From Cytophagaceae bacterium (GTDB lineage Bacteria; Bacteroidota; Bacteroidia; Cytophagales; JAIYAX01): DNA of 64,000 nucleotides. Shown in pieces: positions 32,065 through 41,532 of this stretch. Under the pieces are notes generated by a model, which saw only the letters and a list, made by a program, of their open reading frames with translations, did no database searches and had not been told where the DNA came from. A program made the translations under genes and the position numbers. The DNA lies in assembly GCA_027488815.1 (NCBI GenBank), contig JAIYAX010000001.1, forward strand, positions 186,001 through 250,000, read 5' to 3'. The stretch's first letter is position 1. The number at the start of each line of letters is the position of its first letter.

Positions 32065-33104
32065 TCTTCCAGGAAGTTGTTGACAAAGGTGCTTTTCAAC
32101 GCCAGCCAAGTCAAAAACAATACGACCCCCCAGTAGAGATAGTACTGATAAAAGTCACGGGTGTCTTTGAAGCGATACTCCTTTATTTCACTCTTTTCAA
32201 GCCGATCGATCTGCTGGAACACATTCCTCAAAGCAGAGGCGTTGGCTGCACGGTAAAATTTTCCATTGCCAATAGAGGCGATTTCCCTCAGCGAGCTTTC
32301 ATCAACGGTATTGTCCACATACTGCATTTGTCCGAAAAAATCCTGACCTACGGGTACTTTTCCATCCTTTCCGATGAGGATTGTATATATCCGGATATTA
32401 AACGCCTGCGCCAACCTTGCCGCTGTGATTGGATCAATGCTTCCGGCATTACTTTCACCGTCTGAGAGCAGAACAAGCACTTTTGACTTAGCTTTTGATT
32501 CTCTCATTCGGTTAGTGGACACTGCAATGGCACTCCCTATTGCTGTTCCGCCCCGGGGGATTAAGGTGAAGTCAAGGTCTTTGATATAAGTGCTCAGGAG
32601 ATCATAGTCGGTGGTCAAAGGGCAAAGTGAATAGGCATCCCCGGAGAAAATCACCAATCCGATGCGGTCTTTGAAACGGCCTTTTACGAAATCTCTTGCT
32701 ACTCTTTTGGCAACTTCAAGCCGGTTGGGCTTAAAGTCTTCGATTTTCATTGACTCGGAAATGTCGAGCGTAAGCATGATGTCGATTCCATCGGAGTACT
32801 TTTCAACCTGCTCATTGCTCAATTGGGGTCTTGCAAGGGCAACCGCCACCAGAGTGGCAAACAGGGCGAACAGTATGTCAGGTAAAAATCTAAGTATGGA
32901 AACGAAAGAGTTGCTGAACACCTTGCGCTCGATCGCTACCTTAAGCCGCTCTCTGAACCTGAAGTAAAACAACCATTTGAGGATAACAAGTGCCAAGATA
33001 AGGGGAATGAGCAGGAAAAAATCCGGGTGGGCCCACTCAAAGCTCCTGAACATTTCGGGGTCAAACCATCTCAGCGAAAACCACTCCTGCAAAAACTCTT
33101 TCAT
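32061..33104 (-). CDS. batA: BatA-like von Willebrand factor A membrane protein
   Basis: This 347-residue protein has an N-terminal membrane pair (FFLLIPLILALVILKWLFYF and ILFALFATLVAVALA). A VWA domain follows at about 88-310. The metal-ion-dependent adhesion site is complete: DISES near 95-99, then the Thr in RGGTAIGSA and the Asp in LLSDGESN. A C-terminal membrane helix (YLYWGVVLFLTWLALKS) follows. It belongs to the bat (Bacteroides aerotolerance) family, which builds MoxR-associated complexes in the envelope. It overlaps the gene upstream by 4 bases. Confidence 0.9.
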   Translation of the reverse strand: MKEFLQEWFSLRWFDPEMFRSFEWAHPDFFLLIPLILALVILKWLFYFRFRERLKVAIERKVFSNSFVSILRFLPDILFALFATLVAVALARPQLSNEQVEKYSDGIDIMLTLDISESMKIEDFKPNRLEVAKRVARDFVKGRFKDRIGLVIFSGDAYSLCPLTTDYDLLSTYIKDLDFTLIPRGGTAIGSAIAVSTNRMRESKAKSKVLVLLSDGESNAGSIDPITAARLAQAFNIRIYTILIGKDGKVPVGQDFFGQMQYVDNTVDESSLREIASIGNGKFYRAANASALRNVFQQIDRLEKSEIKEYRFKDTRDFYQYYLYWGVVLFLTWLALKSTFVNNFLED

Positions 33105-33997
33105 TTTCGTTTGCGGTGTTCTAGTTCGATAAGTTTACGTTCCATGGTGTTCTGTGCGTAGCTCAGCAGCTCTTCCAGACGCTGAGGCAGTTCTGCGGGA
33201 ACTTTTCGGCTGTAAACTGCCCGATCCAATGATTTGAGCAAGGTCTCCAGCTCTGCAAACTCTTTCCTTCCTGCCAGCTCTGACCCTGAAAGGGCAGTAA
33301 TCTTCACACCTGACAAGGTTTGAAGCCATTCCTTCCAACTTATAAATGCTTTTTCAATGGGTTCAGGCGTGGTTTCCTGCTGAGCCCGTTTCTGATATTC
33401 ATGAAAATTCCTTGAGAATTCAGCAAACTGCTTGATGAGCTTTCGCTTGCGAAAATGAGCAAACACTTTAGGGCCAAAGACAAGAACAAGGGTCCCCAGC
33501 ACCAGAATAGAAATGATCCCGCCTGCCGTCCAATAGTAGATGTTGAACATGGTATCTACGGGTAAAAAGGCTCCGTTTGCAATAAACTGAAGGGTATCCG
33601 GTGCAGGATTGGGTAATAACTCCTCCAGGTAAAAGGTTAAGCTATCCGTAACTTTGCTTAGGCTGTCATCCGGAGGATAAAAATAAACCGGCAGGGCAAC
33701 TTTCCTCTGGCTGTCCAGGTCAAAAGTCACTAATTTGTACCGCACACTATCGACTGAGGTGGCACCATAGCTTCTGGTCGGACCATACTTCTTGCCAATA
33801 CATAAAAAACCGGGGAATGAATAGCTGCTGTCCGGAAAAACGATTTGCCAATTCGCCGGATACCGGGCCACTACGATGAGGTCGAATGGCTCACCCAACT
33901 TGGCAAAAGGTTTTGAAAACTTAGATGTAAGGGAAACCTCTTCTGCCCATGAGAACTGTGTGCTTAACAGACAAATAAGAAATATCAATCTTCTCAT
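33101..33997 (-). CDS. bat-operon membrane protein (DUF4381/BatD-like)
   Basis: The 298-residue product has a signal peptide (LIFLICLLSTQFSWAEE). Residues 20-160 form a beta-rich periplasmic domain (SKFSKPFAKLGEPFDLIVVARYPAN). One transmembrane helix (WTAGGIISILVLGTLVLVFG, about 161-180) leads into a cytoplasmic helical domain. Its place between a DUF58 gene and batA matches the DUF4381 or BatD-like member in such operons. It overlaps both neighbours by 4 bases. Confidence 0.75.
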   Translation of the reverse strand: MRRLIFLICLLSTQFSWAEEVSLTSKFSKPFAKLGEPFDLIVVARYPANWQIVFPDSSYSFPGFLCIGKKYGPTRSYGATSVDSVRYKLVTFDLDSQRKVALPVYFYPPDDSLSKVTDSLTFYLEELLPNPAPDTLQFIANGAFLPVDTMFNIYYWTAGGIISILVLGTLVLVFGPKVFAHFRKRKLIKQFAEFSRNFHEYQKRAQQETTPEPIEKAFISWKEWLQTLSGVKITALSGSELAGRKEFAELETLLKSLDRAVYSRKVPAELPQRLEELLSYAQNTMERKLIELEHRKRK

Positions 33998-34866
33998 CTT
34001 CGTTTACGTCGTCTGAAAAGTTCAATGAGTTTATCAGAAAAGTCTTCCTGAGTGTACACCAGGCTGTAGTTGGCATTTAGTGCGGAAAGGTCACGGGCAA
34101 GGCGTGTCGAATTTCCTTTAAACACTTCTGAAAGCTTGTTTTTGAAAGCTGAGGATGAAGAGTTTACCCACATGGTTCTCCCCTCCTCAATTTGATACAA
34201 GGGTATAATGCCAAGCCCCGGAAGCTTGCTTTCCTTCTGGTCAGCCAAATGCAGAACGATGAGGTCATGTCGGCTTGCCATTACCTGAAGGGTGCGGTGG
34301 TAATCTTTATCAATAAAATCGCTTAGTACAACGACCACACTTTTTCTTTTCAGGAGCTTTAGCGTAAGTGACAAGGCCTGATGAAGGGAGGTTTTCCTGG
34401 AAACAGGCTTTAAGCGATAGAGGGTCTCAATCATTTTCAGTGCATGCAGATCACCCTTGCCCGGTTTTACATAGCTTTCTTTCTGATCAGAAAAGCAAAG
34501 CAATCCGGTTTGAGAGGACTCCTTCACTGCCGACAGGGCCAATACTGCACATATTTCTCTGGCGGCATCCAGTTTGGTTCGTTTGTTAGAGCCAATCAGT
34601 CCGGAAGCACTTACATCCACCACAAAAAAAACCGTTTGCTCTTTCTCTTCCTTAAACACTTTCACAAAAGTGCCATGGCCTTTGGCCGATACGTTCCAGT
34701 CAATGGTGCGCACATCGTCACCATATTGATATGCCCTTACTTCCTGAAACTCAAGACCGGTACCTTTAAACACCGAATGAAAGTCCCCTTGCATCTGCGC
34801 ATTCACCGCACGGCGGATTTTGATTTCGTATTTCCGAAGCTTTTGTAAAAGTGCCTTGGGCAGCAT
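33994..34866 (-). CDS. DUF58 protein of the bat operon
   Basis: This 290-residue protein has the DUF58 signature GTGLEFQEVRAYQYGDDVRTIDWNVSAKG near 32-60, then a VWA-like VVDVSASGL region near 97-105 and VVVLSDFIDKD near 190-200. DUF58 proteins pair with the MoxR ATPase. It is the first gene of this operon; no moxR gene lies upstream, where a divergent gene begins. Thus the usual ATPase partner must be elsewhere in the genome. Confidence 0.88.
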   Translation of the reverse strand: MLPKALLQKLRKYEIKIRRAVNAQMQGDFHSVFKGTGLEFQEVRAYQYGDDVRTIDWNVSAKGHGTFVKVFKEEKEQTVFFVVDVSASGLIGSNKRTKLDAAREICAVLALSAVKESSQTGLLCFSDQKESYVKPGKGDLHALKMIETLYRLKPVSRKTSLHQALSLTLKLLKRKSVVVVLSDFIDKDYHRTLQVMASRHDLIVLHLADQKESKLPGLGIIPLYQIEEGRTMWVNSSSSAFKNKLSEVFKGNSTRLARDLSALNANYSLVYTQEDFSDKLIELFRRRKRR

Positions 34867-34905
34867 AGTTCGATTTCCTTGGGCAAATTTGAATACTTTT
34901 GCCCC

Positions 34906-35253
34906 GTGAAAAATGTTTTTTTTATATGGGTGGTTTTACTCTTGTTCCAGTGTGGCTCAGCAACTGAAACGGGCGCAAAAATGCTCACAAAAGGGGAAAT
35001 GATCAATATTTTAGTTGACTTGCATGTATTGGAGCAATCGATTGCTTACCGCTCCTACACTGGCGACTCTGCCTTGCGTATTTACAATGAAGCCGCCAAA
35101 GAAGTTTACCGCAAACATGCCATTGACAGTCTGAGTTTTCACACGAGCTACGATCACTACCTGAAGAATTTTGCCCACATGAATGAAATATACAGTGCGG
35201 TAGTAGACACGCTCAGTTATAGGGAAGCATTGGCCAGAAGCACTTCGAAATAA
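34906..35253 (+). CDS. DUF4296 lipoprotein
   Basis: This 115-residue lipoprotein has the signal NVFFIWVVLLLFQCGSA, with the lipobox Cys at about residue 15. The following LTKGEMINILVDLHVLEQSIAYRS and YDHYLKNFAHMNEIYSAVVDTL stretches are DUF4296, a Bacteroidota family often near housekeeping genes. GTG at 34906 is the best start because it leaves a normal signal; upstream frame codons lie within the promoter core TACTTTTG (34894-34901). Transcription could begin almost at the start codon, making the message leaderless. Confidence 0.8.
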   Translation: MKNVFFIWVVLLLFQCGSATETGAKMLTKGEMINILVDLHVLEQSIAYRSYTGDSALRIYNEAAKEVYRKHAIDSLSFHTSYDHYLKNFAHMNEIYSAVVDTLSYREALARSTSK

Positions 35254-35293
35254 GCCTTTTACACCCATTCGAGACTACCCTTTGAAGGCGACC

Positions 35294-37717
35294 ATGTACC
35301 CTGAAACCCTGGAACAAAAGCTGGGTTTTGACAAGATCAGACAACGACTGGAGGAGCTCTGCATCAGCCCGATGGGCAGGGAATATGTGGGGAAGATGGG
35401 CTGCCTGAAGGACTTTGAAAAAATCAATCAGCTTCACCTTCAGACCCGGGAAATGATGCTCATCCTGGGATCGGGCGATTATTTTCCTCAGTCCAATTAC
35501 CATGACCTGCGTGCGGCTGTTTCACAGTTAAAAGTGGAAGGCACCTTCCTCCAGCTTGAAGAATGGCCTGATTTCATTAAAACCCTCAAGACTTACGCCT
35601 ACATCAGTAAATACCTGCTTGAGGAGCAAGTGAGCCAATACCCACAACTAAGTCAATTGATTGGTATGCCTTACCGGGCGGAGGAGGTCATCAGACAACT
35701 AGACCGTGTTTTTGATGATAAGGGAGCCATGAAGGATAAAGCCTCTGTTGCACTGTTTGAAATTCGCCAACAGCTGCAAAAGCAGCAATCTGAATTGCTC
35801 AAAAGGGTAGAACATGTGGTGAGAGGCTTGAAAAAAGCAGGGATGATGGAAGAAGATGCATCGCCTACTATCCGAAGCGGAAGGTTGGTGATTCCGGTGC
35901 CAGCTGAATATAAACGGAAGGTGAGAGGATTTGTGGTGGATGAATCCTCCACCGGGCAAACCGCTTATCTGGAGCCTTCAGAGCTGCTGGAATATCAAAA
36001 TGACCTACGTGAGTTGGAGTTGGCGGAAAGAAGAGAAGTACAACGCATCCTGTTGGAGATCAGTGACAGTTTGCGCTCAGATCATGTTCCTTTACTTTCC
36101 CTGCTTCGTTTCTTAGGGGTTGTTGATTTTATTCTGGCAAAGGCTAAGCTGGCACATGAGCAACAAGCCACAATCCCTGTTTTTGTGAAGGATACGCTCA
36201 TGAACTGGATGCAAGCCCGTCATCCCGTTTTGCAGCGAAGCCTCAGCGGGCAAGGTAAATCCATAGTACCACTAAACAATCAGTTAAAACCCACCTCCCG
36301 ATTGCTGGTGATTTCCGGACCGAATGCCGGAGGCAAATCAGTGGCGCTCAAAACCATGGGGCTGTTGCAATACATGTTGCAATGCGGGCTGGCCGTTCCC
36401 ATGAGTGCAGACTCGACCTGCGGTGTGTTTCAGGAGATCATGCTGGACATAGGAGACGAACAGAACATCGAAGACGATCTAAGCACCTACAGTTCTCACC
36501 TGCTTGCCATGAAGCATTTCATCGAGCATGCAGGAGAAGCCAGCCTGATCCTGATTGATGAGATGGGAAGTGGTACTGCTCCTGATGCCGGGGGAGCCTT
36601 GGCAGAGGCTATTCTAAACCAATTGGCTTTAAAAAAGGCATGGGGAGCTGTGACCACCCATTATGACAACCTCAAGACCTTTGCAGATAAAAGCCCGGGA
36701 ATTCAAAATGCATCCATGAGATATGATCCGGACGGACTAAGGCCCCTATTTGTGCTGGACATTGGCAAGCCGGGAAGCTCCTTTGCATTGGAGATTGCAC
36801 AAAATACGGGCCTGCCAACGGAGGTGTTGTCGCTGGCAAGAAAGCTACTAGGTCAGGAAAAAGTAAGTCTGGAAGAGATGCTGCTTCAACTGGAAAAAGA
36901 AAAAACCTCGTTTGAAGTGCAGAACAAATTACTGGCCCAGCAATTGGAAAAAGCCAAAGCCGATCAGCTCTTCTTTACCGAGATGAAGAAAAACCTAAAA
37001 GACAGGCAACAAGAGATTATAAAGAAGGCTAAGGAAGATGCCCGGATTCTTTTGAGCGATACGAACAAAAAAATCGAGCAAACCATCAGGGAAATCAGAG
37101 AGGGGCAAGCCGAAAAAACCAAAACCAAAAGCCTGAGAGAGGAGCTGAGGCAGTTTGAACAAAACCTGATAACACCTACTGAAAGCTCAGCAGATGAGGT
37201 ACCGGAACTGCTGCCTCTGGAAAAAAAGGCTGAAGACTTGACAGCCCCATTGGCTGTGGGTGATTTTGTGAAACTCATTGACCGGGGCAACTATGCTAAA
37301 ATTGAAGCCATCGAAGACCGTGAGTTGTTGGTCAGCATGGGACAGATCACCTCCAGAGTCAAAAAGAACCGGGTGGTAAAGGTGAGTTCAAAAGAATTTA
37401 AAGAAGAGACCGGCCTCCATCAGGAAATCAAAAGGGGAGCTATGATCGATCTGTTTAAAAAAATGGAAACCTTCAGCACACAGGTAGATTTCAGGGGTAA
37501 ACGAGGGGAAGAAGTCATGAGTGAAATACACCGTATGATGGACACTGCACTTTTACTTGGCACTCATGAGTTGCGAATTGTGCATGGGAAAGGTGATGGC
37601 GTTTTACGAAAGCTGATCAGGTCACAACTCAAAAGCTATCCTCAGGTCGTTGCGATGACGAATGAGCATGCCGACAGAGGAGGAGATGGAGTTACGTTGG
37701 TAAGCCTCAAATCCTGA
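35294..37717 (+). CDS. mutS2: MutS2 (Smr-domain MutS homolog)
   Basis: The 807-residue product shows the whole MutS2 plan. Helical core regions include EYKRKVRGFVVDESSTGQTAYLEP. The P-loop is SGPNAGGKSVALKTMG near 341-356, and the Walker B region is LILIDEMGSGTAPDAGG. A long coiled coil (about 530-630) follows. The C-terminal Smr nuclease domain has VDFRGKRGEEVMSEI and HGKGDGVLRKLI. MutS2 limits recombination and rescues collided ribosomes in other bacteria. The ATG at 35294 is used; a TTG four codons upstream also exists. Confidence 0.95.
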   Translation: MYPETLEQKLGFDKIRQRLEELCISPMGREYVGKMGCLKDFEKINQLHLQTREMMLILGSGDYFPQSNYHDLRAAVSQLKVEGTFLQLEEWPDFIKTLKTYAYISKYLLEEQVSQYPQLSQLIGMPYRAEEVIRQLDRVFDDKGAMKDKASVALFEIRQQLQKQQSELLKRVEHVVRGLKKAGMMEEDASPTIRSGRLVIPVPAEYKRKVRGFVVDESSTGQTAYLEPSELLEYQNDLRELELAERREVQRILLEISDSLRSDHVPLLSLLRFLGVVDFILAKAKLAHEQQATIPVFVKDTLMNWMQARHPVLQRSLSGQGKSIVPLNNQLKPTSRLLVISGPNAGGKSVALKTMGLLQYMLQCGLAVPMSADSTCGVFQEIMLDIGDEQNIEDDLSTYSSHLLAMKHFIEHAGEASLILIDEMGSGTAPDAGGALAEAILNQLALKKAWGAVTTHYDNLKTFADKSPGIQNASMRYDPDGLRPLFVLDIGKPGSSFALEIAQNTGLPTEVLSLARKLLGQEKVSLEEMLLQLEKEKTSFEVQNKLLAQQLEKAKADQLFFTEMKKNLKDRQQEIIKKAKEDARILLSDTNKKIEQTIREIREGQAEKTKTKSLREELRQFEQNLITPTESSADEVPELLPLEKKAEDLTAPLAVGDFVKLIDRGNYAKIEAIEDRELLVSMGQITSRVKKNRVVKVSSKEFKEETGLHQEIKRGAMIDLFKKMETFSTQVDFRGKRGEEVMSEIHRMMDTALLLGTHELRIVHGKGDGVLRKLIRSQLKSYPQVVAMTNEHADRGGDGVTLVSLKS

Positions 37718-37839
37718 ATTCTAATTTTGGAACAGTAGCCATCCAAATAATCACAAATTGTTAATATTGCATATATTTGATATTCAGTATTTTAACACAA
37801 AAAAGCTAGGAATGGGGCAGCTGTCTCTTAACATTTAGG

Positions 37840-37847
37840 TAATTTTG
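37840..37847 (+). promoter_or_regulatory. -7 element of gpmA
   Basis: TAATTTTG is an exact TAnnTTTG match 29 bases before the gpmA ATG, predicting a start near 37853. Two more matches (37722-37729 and 37772-37779) lie in the same AT-rich 158-base gap, so the choice of this one rests on distance. Confidence 0.35.
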
Positions 37848-37875
37848 CTTGTATTTTAGCAACAAAATTTAAAAA

Positions 37876-38478
37876 ATGCCTAAGCTTATCCTGCTTCGAC
37901 ACGGACAATCGGAATGGAACAAAGAGAATCGATTTACTGGTTGGGTTGATGTCGATCTGGCAGAAGCCGGGAAAGCCGAAGCACGTCAGGCCGGAACCAA
38001 GTTAAAGGGAATACCATTAGATCTTGCCTTTACTTCTGCTTTAAAACGAGCCCAAAATACGTTGGAACTGGCTATGGAGTCTGCAGGACTTGATCTTCCA
38101 GTTACCAAAGACAAGGCCCTAAACGAAAGAATGTACGGGGATTTACAAGGACTTAACAAAGCAGATACGGCCGCAAAGTATGGCGATGAGCAAGTGCATA
38201 TCTGGAGACGCAGCTTTGACATTGCCCCACCAAACGGTGAGAGTTTAAAAGATACGGCTGATCGGGTGCTCCCCTATTATACCTCAGCGATTGTGCCCCG
38301 CTTGAAAGAGGGTAAAAACATCATCATCGCAGCGCATGGTAACAGCCTTAGAGCCTTGATCATGCACCTGGAAGGACTAAGCCCCGCCGAAATCCTTAAA
38401 ATCGAAATCCCTACCGGTCAGCCAAAAATGTATGAGTTGGATGATCAACTTAAAGTGCTTAACAGTCGATACCTCTGA
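37876..38478 (+). CDS. gpmA: 2,3-bisphosphoglycerate-dependent phosphoglycerate mutase
   Basis: This glycolytic enzyme interconverts 3- and 2-phosphoglycerate. The phospho-histidine motif LLRHGQSEWNKENRFTGW is at residues 6-23. NERMYGDLQGLNK and the second catalytic His in AAHGNSLRALIMHLEG are intact. At 200 residues it is shorter than the 250-residue E. coli type, as in many Bacteroidota and other bacteria. The map gene follows after 2 bases, which suggests co-transcription. Confidence 0.93.
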   Translation: MPKLILLRHGQSEWNKENRFTGWVDVDLAEAGKAEARQAGTKLKGIPLDLAFTSALKRAQNTLELAMESAGLDLPVTKDKALNERMYGDLQGLNKADTAAKYGDEQVHIWRRSFDIAPPNGESLKDTADRVLPYYTSAIVPRLKEGKNIIIAAHGNSLRALIMHLEGLSPAEILKIEIPTGQPKMYELDDQLKVLNSRYL

Positions 38479-38480
38479 AA

Positions 38481-39263
38481 ATGATTGTCTACAAAAGCGC
38501 TGAAGAAATTGAGTTAATGAGACAAAGCTCCCAGTTGGTCTCCAAGACACTGGGAATGCTGGCTCCCTACATACAACCCGGAGTGACAACTCTTGAGCTA
38601 GATCGTATGGCTGAAGAGTTCATTCGTGACCATAAAGCCATTCCCGGATTTTTGGGACTCTACAACTTCCCCAACACCCTCTGCACCTCGGTAAACGATC
38701 AGGTGGTGCATGGTATACCCAACAACAAGCCTCTTCTAGAGGGAGACATTGTTTCTGTGGATTGCGGAGTGTTGATGAATGATTTTTACGGAGATCATGC
38801 TTTTACATTTCCGGTAGGTGAGATCAGCCCTGAAGTAGCCCAACTGCTTCGAGTAACCCGTGAAAGCCTCGAACTTGCCATTGAAAAAGTTAAGCCTGGC
38901 AACCGGATCGGAGACGTATCATACAGTATCCAGCAACATACCGAGGCCTATGGCTATGGAGTAGTTCGTGAATTGGTTGGTCATGGGCTGGGCCGCAACA
39001 TGCACGAGGACCCTGAAGTACCGAATTATGGTAAAAAAGGCACCGGTAAAAAGATACAGGAAGGTCTTGTACTTGCCATTGAGCCTATGATCAATATGGG
39101 GACACGTAGGATCAGGCAGCTGAAAGATGGCTGGACCATCGTAACGGCTGATGGGAAACCCTCCGCCCATTTTGAGCATAATGTGGCCATCCTAAATGGC
39201 GAAACCATCGTGTTATCCACTTATGCATATATTGAGCAGGCACTTGAATTGCAAGTTCGTTAA
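38481..39263 (+). CDS. map: Type I methionine aminopeptidase
   Basis: This metalloenzyme removes the initiator Met. Metal ligands are visible in order: DCGVLMNDFYGDHAF (two Asp, about 93-104), GHGLGRNMHEDPEVPNYG (His near 171), VLAIEPMINMG (Glu near 203) and SAHFEHNVAIL (Glu near 235). The 260-residue length is normal. The lipocalin gene begins within its last few codons. Confidence 0.95.
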   Translation: MIVYKSAEEIELMRQSSQLVSKTLGMLAPYIQPGVTTLELDRMAEEFIRDHKAIPGFLGLYNFPNTLCTSVNDQVVHGIPNNKPLLEGDIVSVDCGVLMNDFYGDHAFTFPVGEISPEVAQLLRVTRESLELAIEKVKPGNRIGDVSYSIQQHTEAYGYGVVRELVGHGLGRNMHEDPEVPNYGKKGTGKKIQEGLVLAIEPMINMGTRRIRQLKDGWTIVTADGKPSAHFEHNVAILNGETIVLSTYAYIEQALELQVR

Positions 39264-39801
39264 TCGATTTCCATTTGGCCCCGGGCTCAAATTTCTCCTA
39301 TGGGTACCCTTTTTCTGGGCCTGTGACTCAACCGGAACCAAAGAATTGAAAACAGTAGATGAGGTTGATCTGAATCGCTATCAGGGCAAGTGGTACGAAA
39401 TCGCCTCCTTCCCAAATAGTTTTCAAAAAGGCTGTGCCTGCACTACGGCTGAGTATACCCCAATCAACGAAACGGAAATCAGGGTAATGAACACCTGCCA
39501 AAAAGGAGAAAAAGTAGTGAAGGCCAAAGCGAAAGCCAAAGTTGTGGCAGGAAGCGGCAACTCTAAACTAAAGGTTAGTTTTTTCTGGCCGTTCTATGGG
39601 GATTATTATATCATCGCTTTGGATAAAGATTACGACTGGGCCGTTGTAAGTCACCCTTCCGGTAAATACCTTTGGATATTGAGTCGAAGCCCCGAAATGT
39701 CTCCCGATCTGTACCCGAAAATCTTACAACTCATCAAAGAGGCCGGGCTTGATACTCAAAAGCTTGTAAAAACTACCCAGGTTAACTGTAAACCCCACTA
39801 A
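39244..39801 (+). CDS. blc: Outer-membrane lipocalin (Blc family)
   Basis: This lipoprotein has a signal ending [12 protein letters not shown] (lipobox Cys near residue 27). Next comes the lipocalin core: [28 protein letters not shown], with GKWYE the first conserved block, [23 protein letters not shown], and [11 protein letters not shown]. Blc proteins bind fatty acids or lysophospholipids at the outer membrane. The start is uncertain: TTG at 39244 gives a normal signal and overlaps map by 20 bases; an ATG at 39223 is also in frame. ppa begins two bases after its stop. Confidence 0.88.
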   Translation: MNCKFVNRFPFGPGLKFLLWVPFFWACDSTGTKELKTVDEVDLNRYQGKWYEIASFPNSFQKGCACTTAEYTPINETEIRVMNTCQKGEKVVKAKAKAKVVAGSGNSKLKVSFFWPFYGDYYIIALDKDYDWAVVSHPSGKYLWILSRSPEMSPDLYPKILQLIKEAGLDTQKLVKTTQVNCKPH

Positions 39802-39802
39802 T

Positions 39803-40345
39803 ATGAATCCTTGGCATGAGGTATCACCCGGCAAGCAAACACCTGGCCAGGTAAACGCCATCATTGAAATCCCCAAAGGCTCAAGAGCCAAGTATGAATT
39901 GGACAAAGAAAGTGGCCTGCTCTTGCTCGACCGGGTGCTTTACTCTTCGGTGTATTATCCGGCCAACTATGGGTTTATTCCACAAACGTACTGCGACGAT
40001 CATGATCCATTGGACATTCTGGTGCTCAGTCAGGTCGATGTGGTACCCATGTGCATCGTGCCAGCCAAGGTGATCGGTGTGATGCGAATGCTTGACAATG
40101 GAGAGGCCGATGATAAAATCATTGCTGTTGCTGCCCAAGACATGAGCGTGAGCCACATACATGACATTAAGGAACTGCCAAGCCACTTTATTTCGGAGAT
40201 GAAAAGCTTCTTCGAGGACTATAAAAAGCTGGAAAACAAATCCGTCGTAGTGGAGGATTTTCTTGACCGTCGCATGGCCGAAGCCATCATCGTAAAAGCC
40301 TTCAATGACTACCGGGTGAAATTTGGTAACGGGGGTATCGTATAG
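39803..40345 (+). CDS. ppa: Inorganic pyrophosphatase (family I)
   Basis: This soluble enzyme hydrolyses pyrophosphate. The key Asp residues are in [13 protein letters not shown] (about 70-82), the family signature. [19 protein letters not shown] and [13 protein letters not shown] precede it, and [13 protein letters not shown] follows. The 180-residue length is typical. It forms the end of the gpmA-map-blc-ppa run. Confidence 0.95.
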   Translation: MNPWHEVSPGKQTPGQVNAIIEIPKGSRAKYELDKESGLLLLDRVLYSSVYYPANYGFIPQTYCDDHDPLDILVLSQVDVVPMCIVPAKVIGVMRMLDNGEADDKIIAVAAQDMSVSHIHDIKELPSHFISEMKSFFEDYKKLENKSVVVEDFLDRRMAEAIIVKAFNDYRVKFGNGGIV

Positions 40346-40391
40346 TTCAAACTTTAGTTTTCTATTTTAGCGGCTGAAAATCAAGCGTGAT

Positions 40392-41369
40392 ATGAGAGAA
40401 ATTCAGTTTCGGGAAGCCCTTAGAGAAGCCATGTCAGAAGAGATGCGTCGTGATGAGCGTGTTTTTTTGATGGGTGAGGAAGTTGCCGAATACAATGGAG
40501 CCTACAAGGTGAGTCAGGGCATGCTTGATGAATTTGGCGCCAAAAGGGTGATTGATACCCCTATCGCTGAGCTTGGCTTCGCCGGTATCGGCGTAGGTGC
40601 TGCGATGAATGGCCTCAGGCCGATCATTGAGTTCATGACGTTTAATTTTTCGCTTGTAGCGATCGATCAGGTCATCAATTCAGCGGCCAAAATGATGTCC
40701 ATGTCAGGTGGGCAATATACCGTTCCGATTGTTTTCAGAGGACCAACCGGTAATGCCGGAATGCTGAGCTCACAGCACTCTCAAAATTTTGAAAGCTGGT
40801 ATGCCAATACCCCCGGCCTTAAAGTAGTGGTTCCCAGTAATCCGTACGATGCCAAAGGTTTACTCAAATCTGCAATTCGGGATGATGATCCTGTCATTTT
40901 CATGGAAAGCGAGTTGATGTACGGAGATAAAGGTCAGGTTCCGGAAGAGGAATACCTGATTCCCATCGGACAAGCCGATATCAAGAGGGCCGGTACTGAT
41001 GTCACGTTGGTAAGCTTTGGCAAAATGATGAAGATTGCTCTGAAAGCCGCTGAAGAGCTTGAGGCTGAAGGAGTTTCTGCTGAAGTGATTGATTTACGAT
41101 CGGTCCGACCTATTGATTATGCATCTGTGGTAAGCTCAGTTCAAAAAACCAACCGACTGGTCATCATCGAGGAAGCATGGCCTCTCAGCTCTATATCCAC
41201 AGAAATCACCTACCATATTCAGCGATTTGCCTTCGATTATCTCGATGCACCTGTGGTAAGGGTAAACAGCCGTGACCTTCCCCTACCCTATGCACCCACA
41301 TTGATCGAAGAGATATTACCTAATATAAAGCGTACTCTTGAAGCTGTACGCACGGTTATGTATAGGTAA
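40392..41369 (+). CDS. pdhB: Pyruvate dehydrogenase E1 component, beta subunit
   Basis: This 325-residue protein is the beta half of the thiamine-diphosphate E1 enzyme that decarboxylates pyruvate. It has MGEEVAEYNGAYKVSQGM near 27-44, IAELGFAGIGVGAAMNGLRPI and TVPIVFRGPTGNAG, all typical of PdhB. It closes with a transketolase C-terminal domain (SVRPIDYASV, EEAWPLSSI). pdhA and pdhC are not adjacent, which is common in Bacteroidota. The terminator at 41406 ends this transcript. Confidence 0.94.
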   Translation: MREIQFREALREAMSEEMRRDERVFLMGEEVAEYNGAYKVSQGMLDEFGAKRVIDTPIAELGFAGIGVGAAMNGLRPIIEFMTFNFSLVAIDQVINSAAKMMSMSGGQYTVPIVFRGPTGNAGMLSSQHSQNFESWYANTPGLKVVVPSNPYDAKGLLKSAIRDDDPVIFMESELMYGDKGQVPEEEYLIPIGQADIKRAGTDVTLVSFGKMMKIALKAAEELEAEGVSAEVIDLRSVRPIDYASVVSSVQKTNRLVIIEEAWPLSSISTEITYHIQRFAFDYLDAPVVRVNSRDLPLPYAPTLIEEILPNIKRTLEAVRTVMYR

Positions 41370-41405
41370 AACTTCCATATTTTACGTCACTTTCCACATT
41401 TGGGA

Positions 41406-41442
41406 AAATAGAGGACTGGGTGATCTTGTCCTCTATTTTTTT
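41406..41442 (+). terminator. Intrinsic terminator after pdhB
   Basis: An 11-bp perfect stem, AAATAGAGGAC (41406-41416) with GTCCTCTATTT (41428-41438), has an 11-base loop and runs into a T tract. It begins 37 bases after the pdhB stop. Confidence 0.88.
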
Positions 41443-41532
41443 ATATCGCTCACTATCAGTTACTTATGTGATTTCAGTAAATTTATTCAGGATTAGTATT
41501 GCATTTGCCTTAGTAGAGGAAAAACAACAGCA

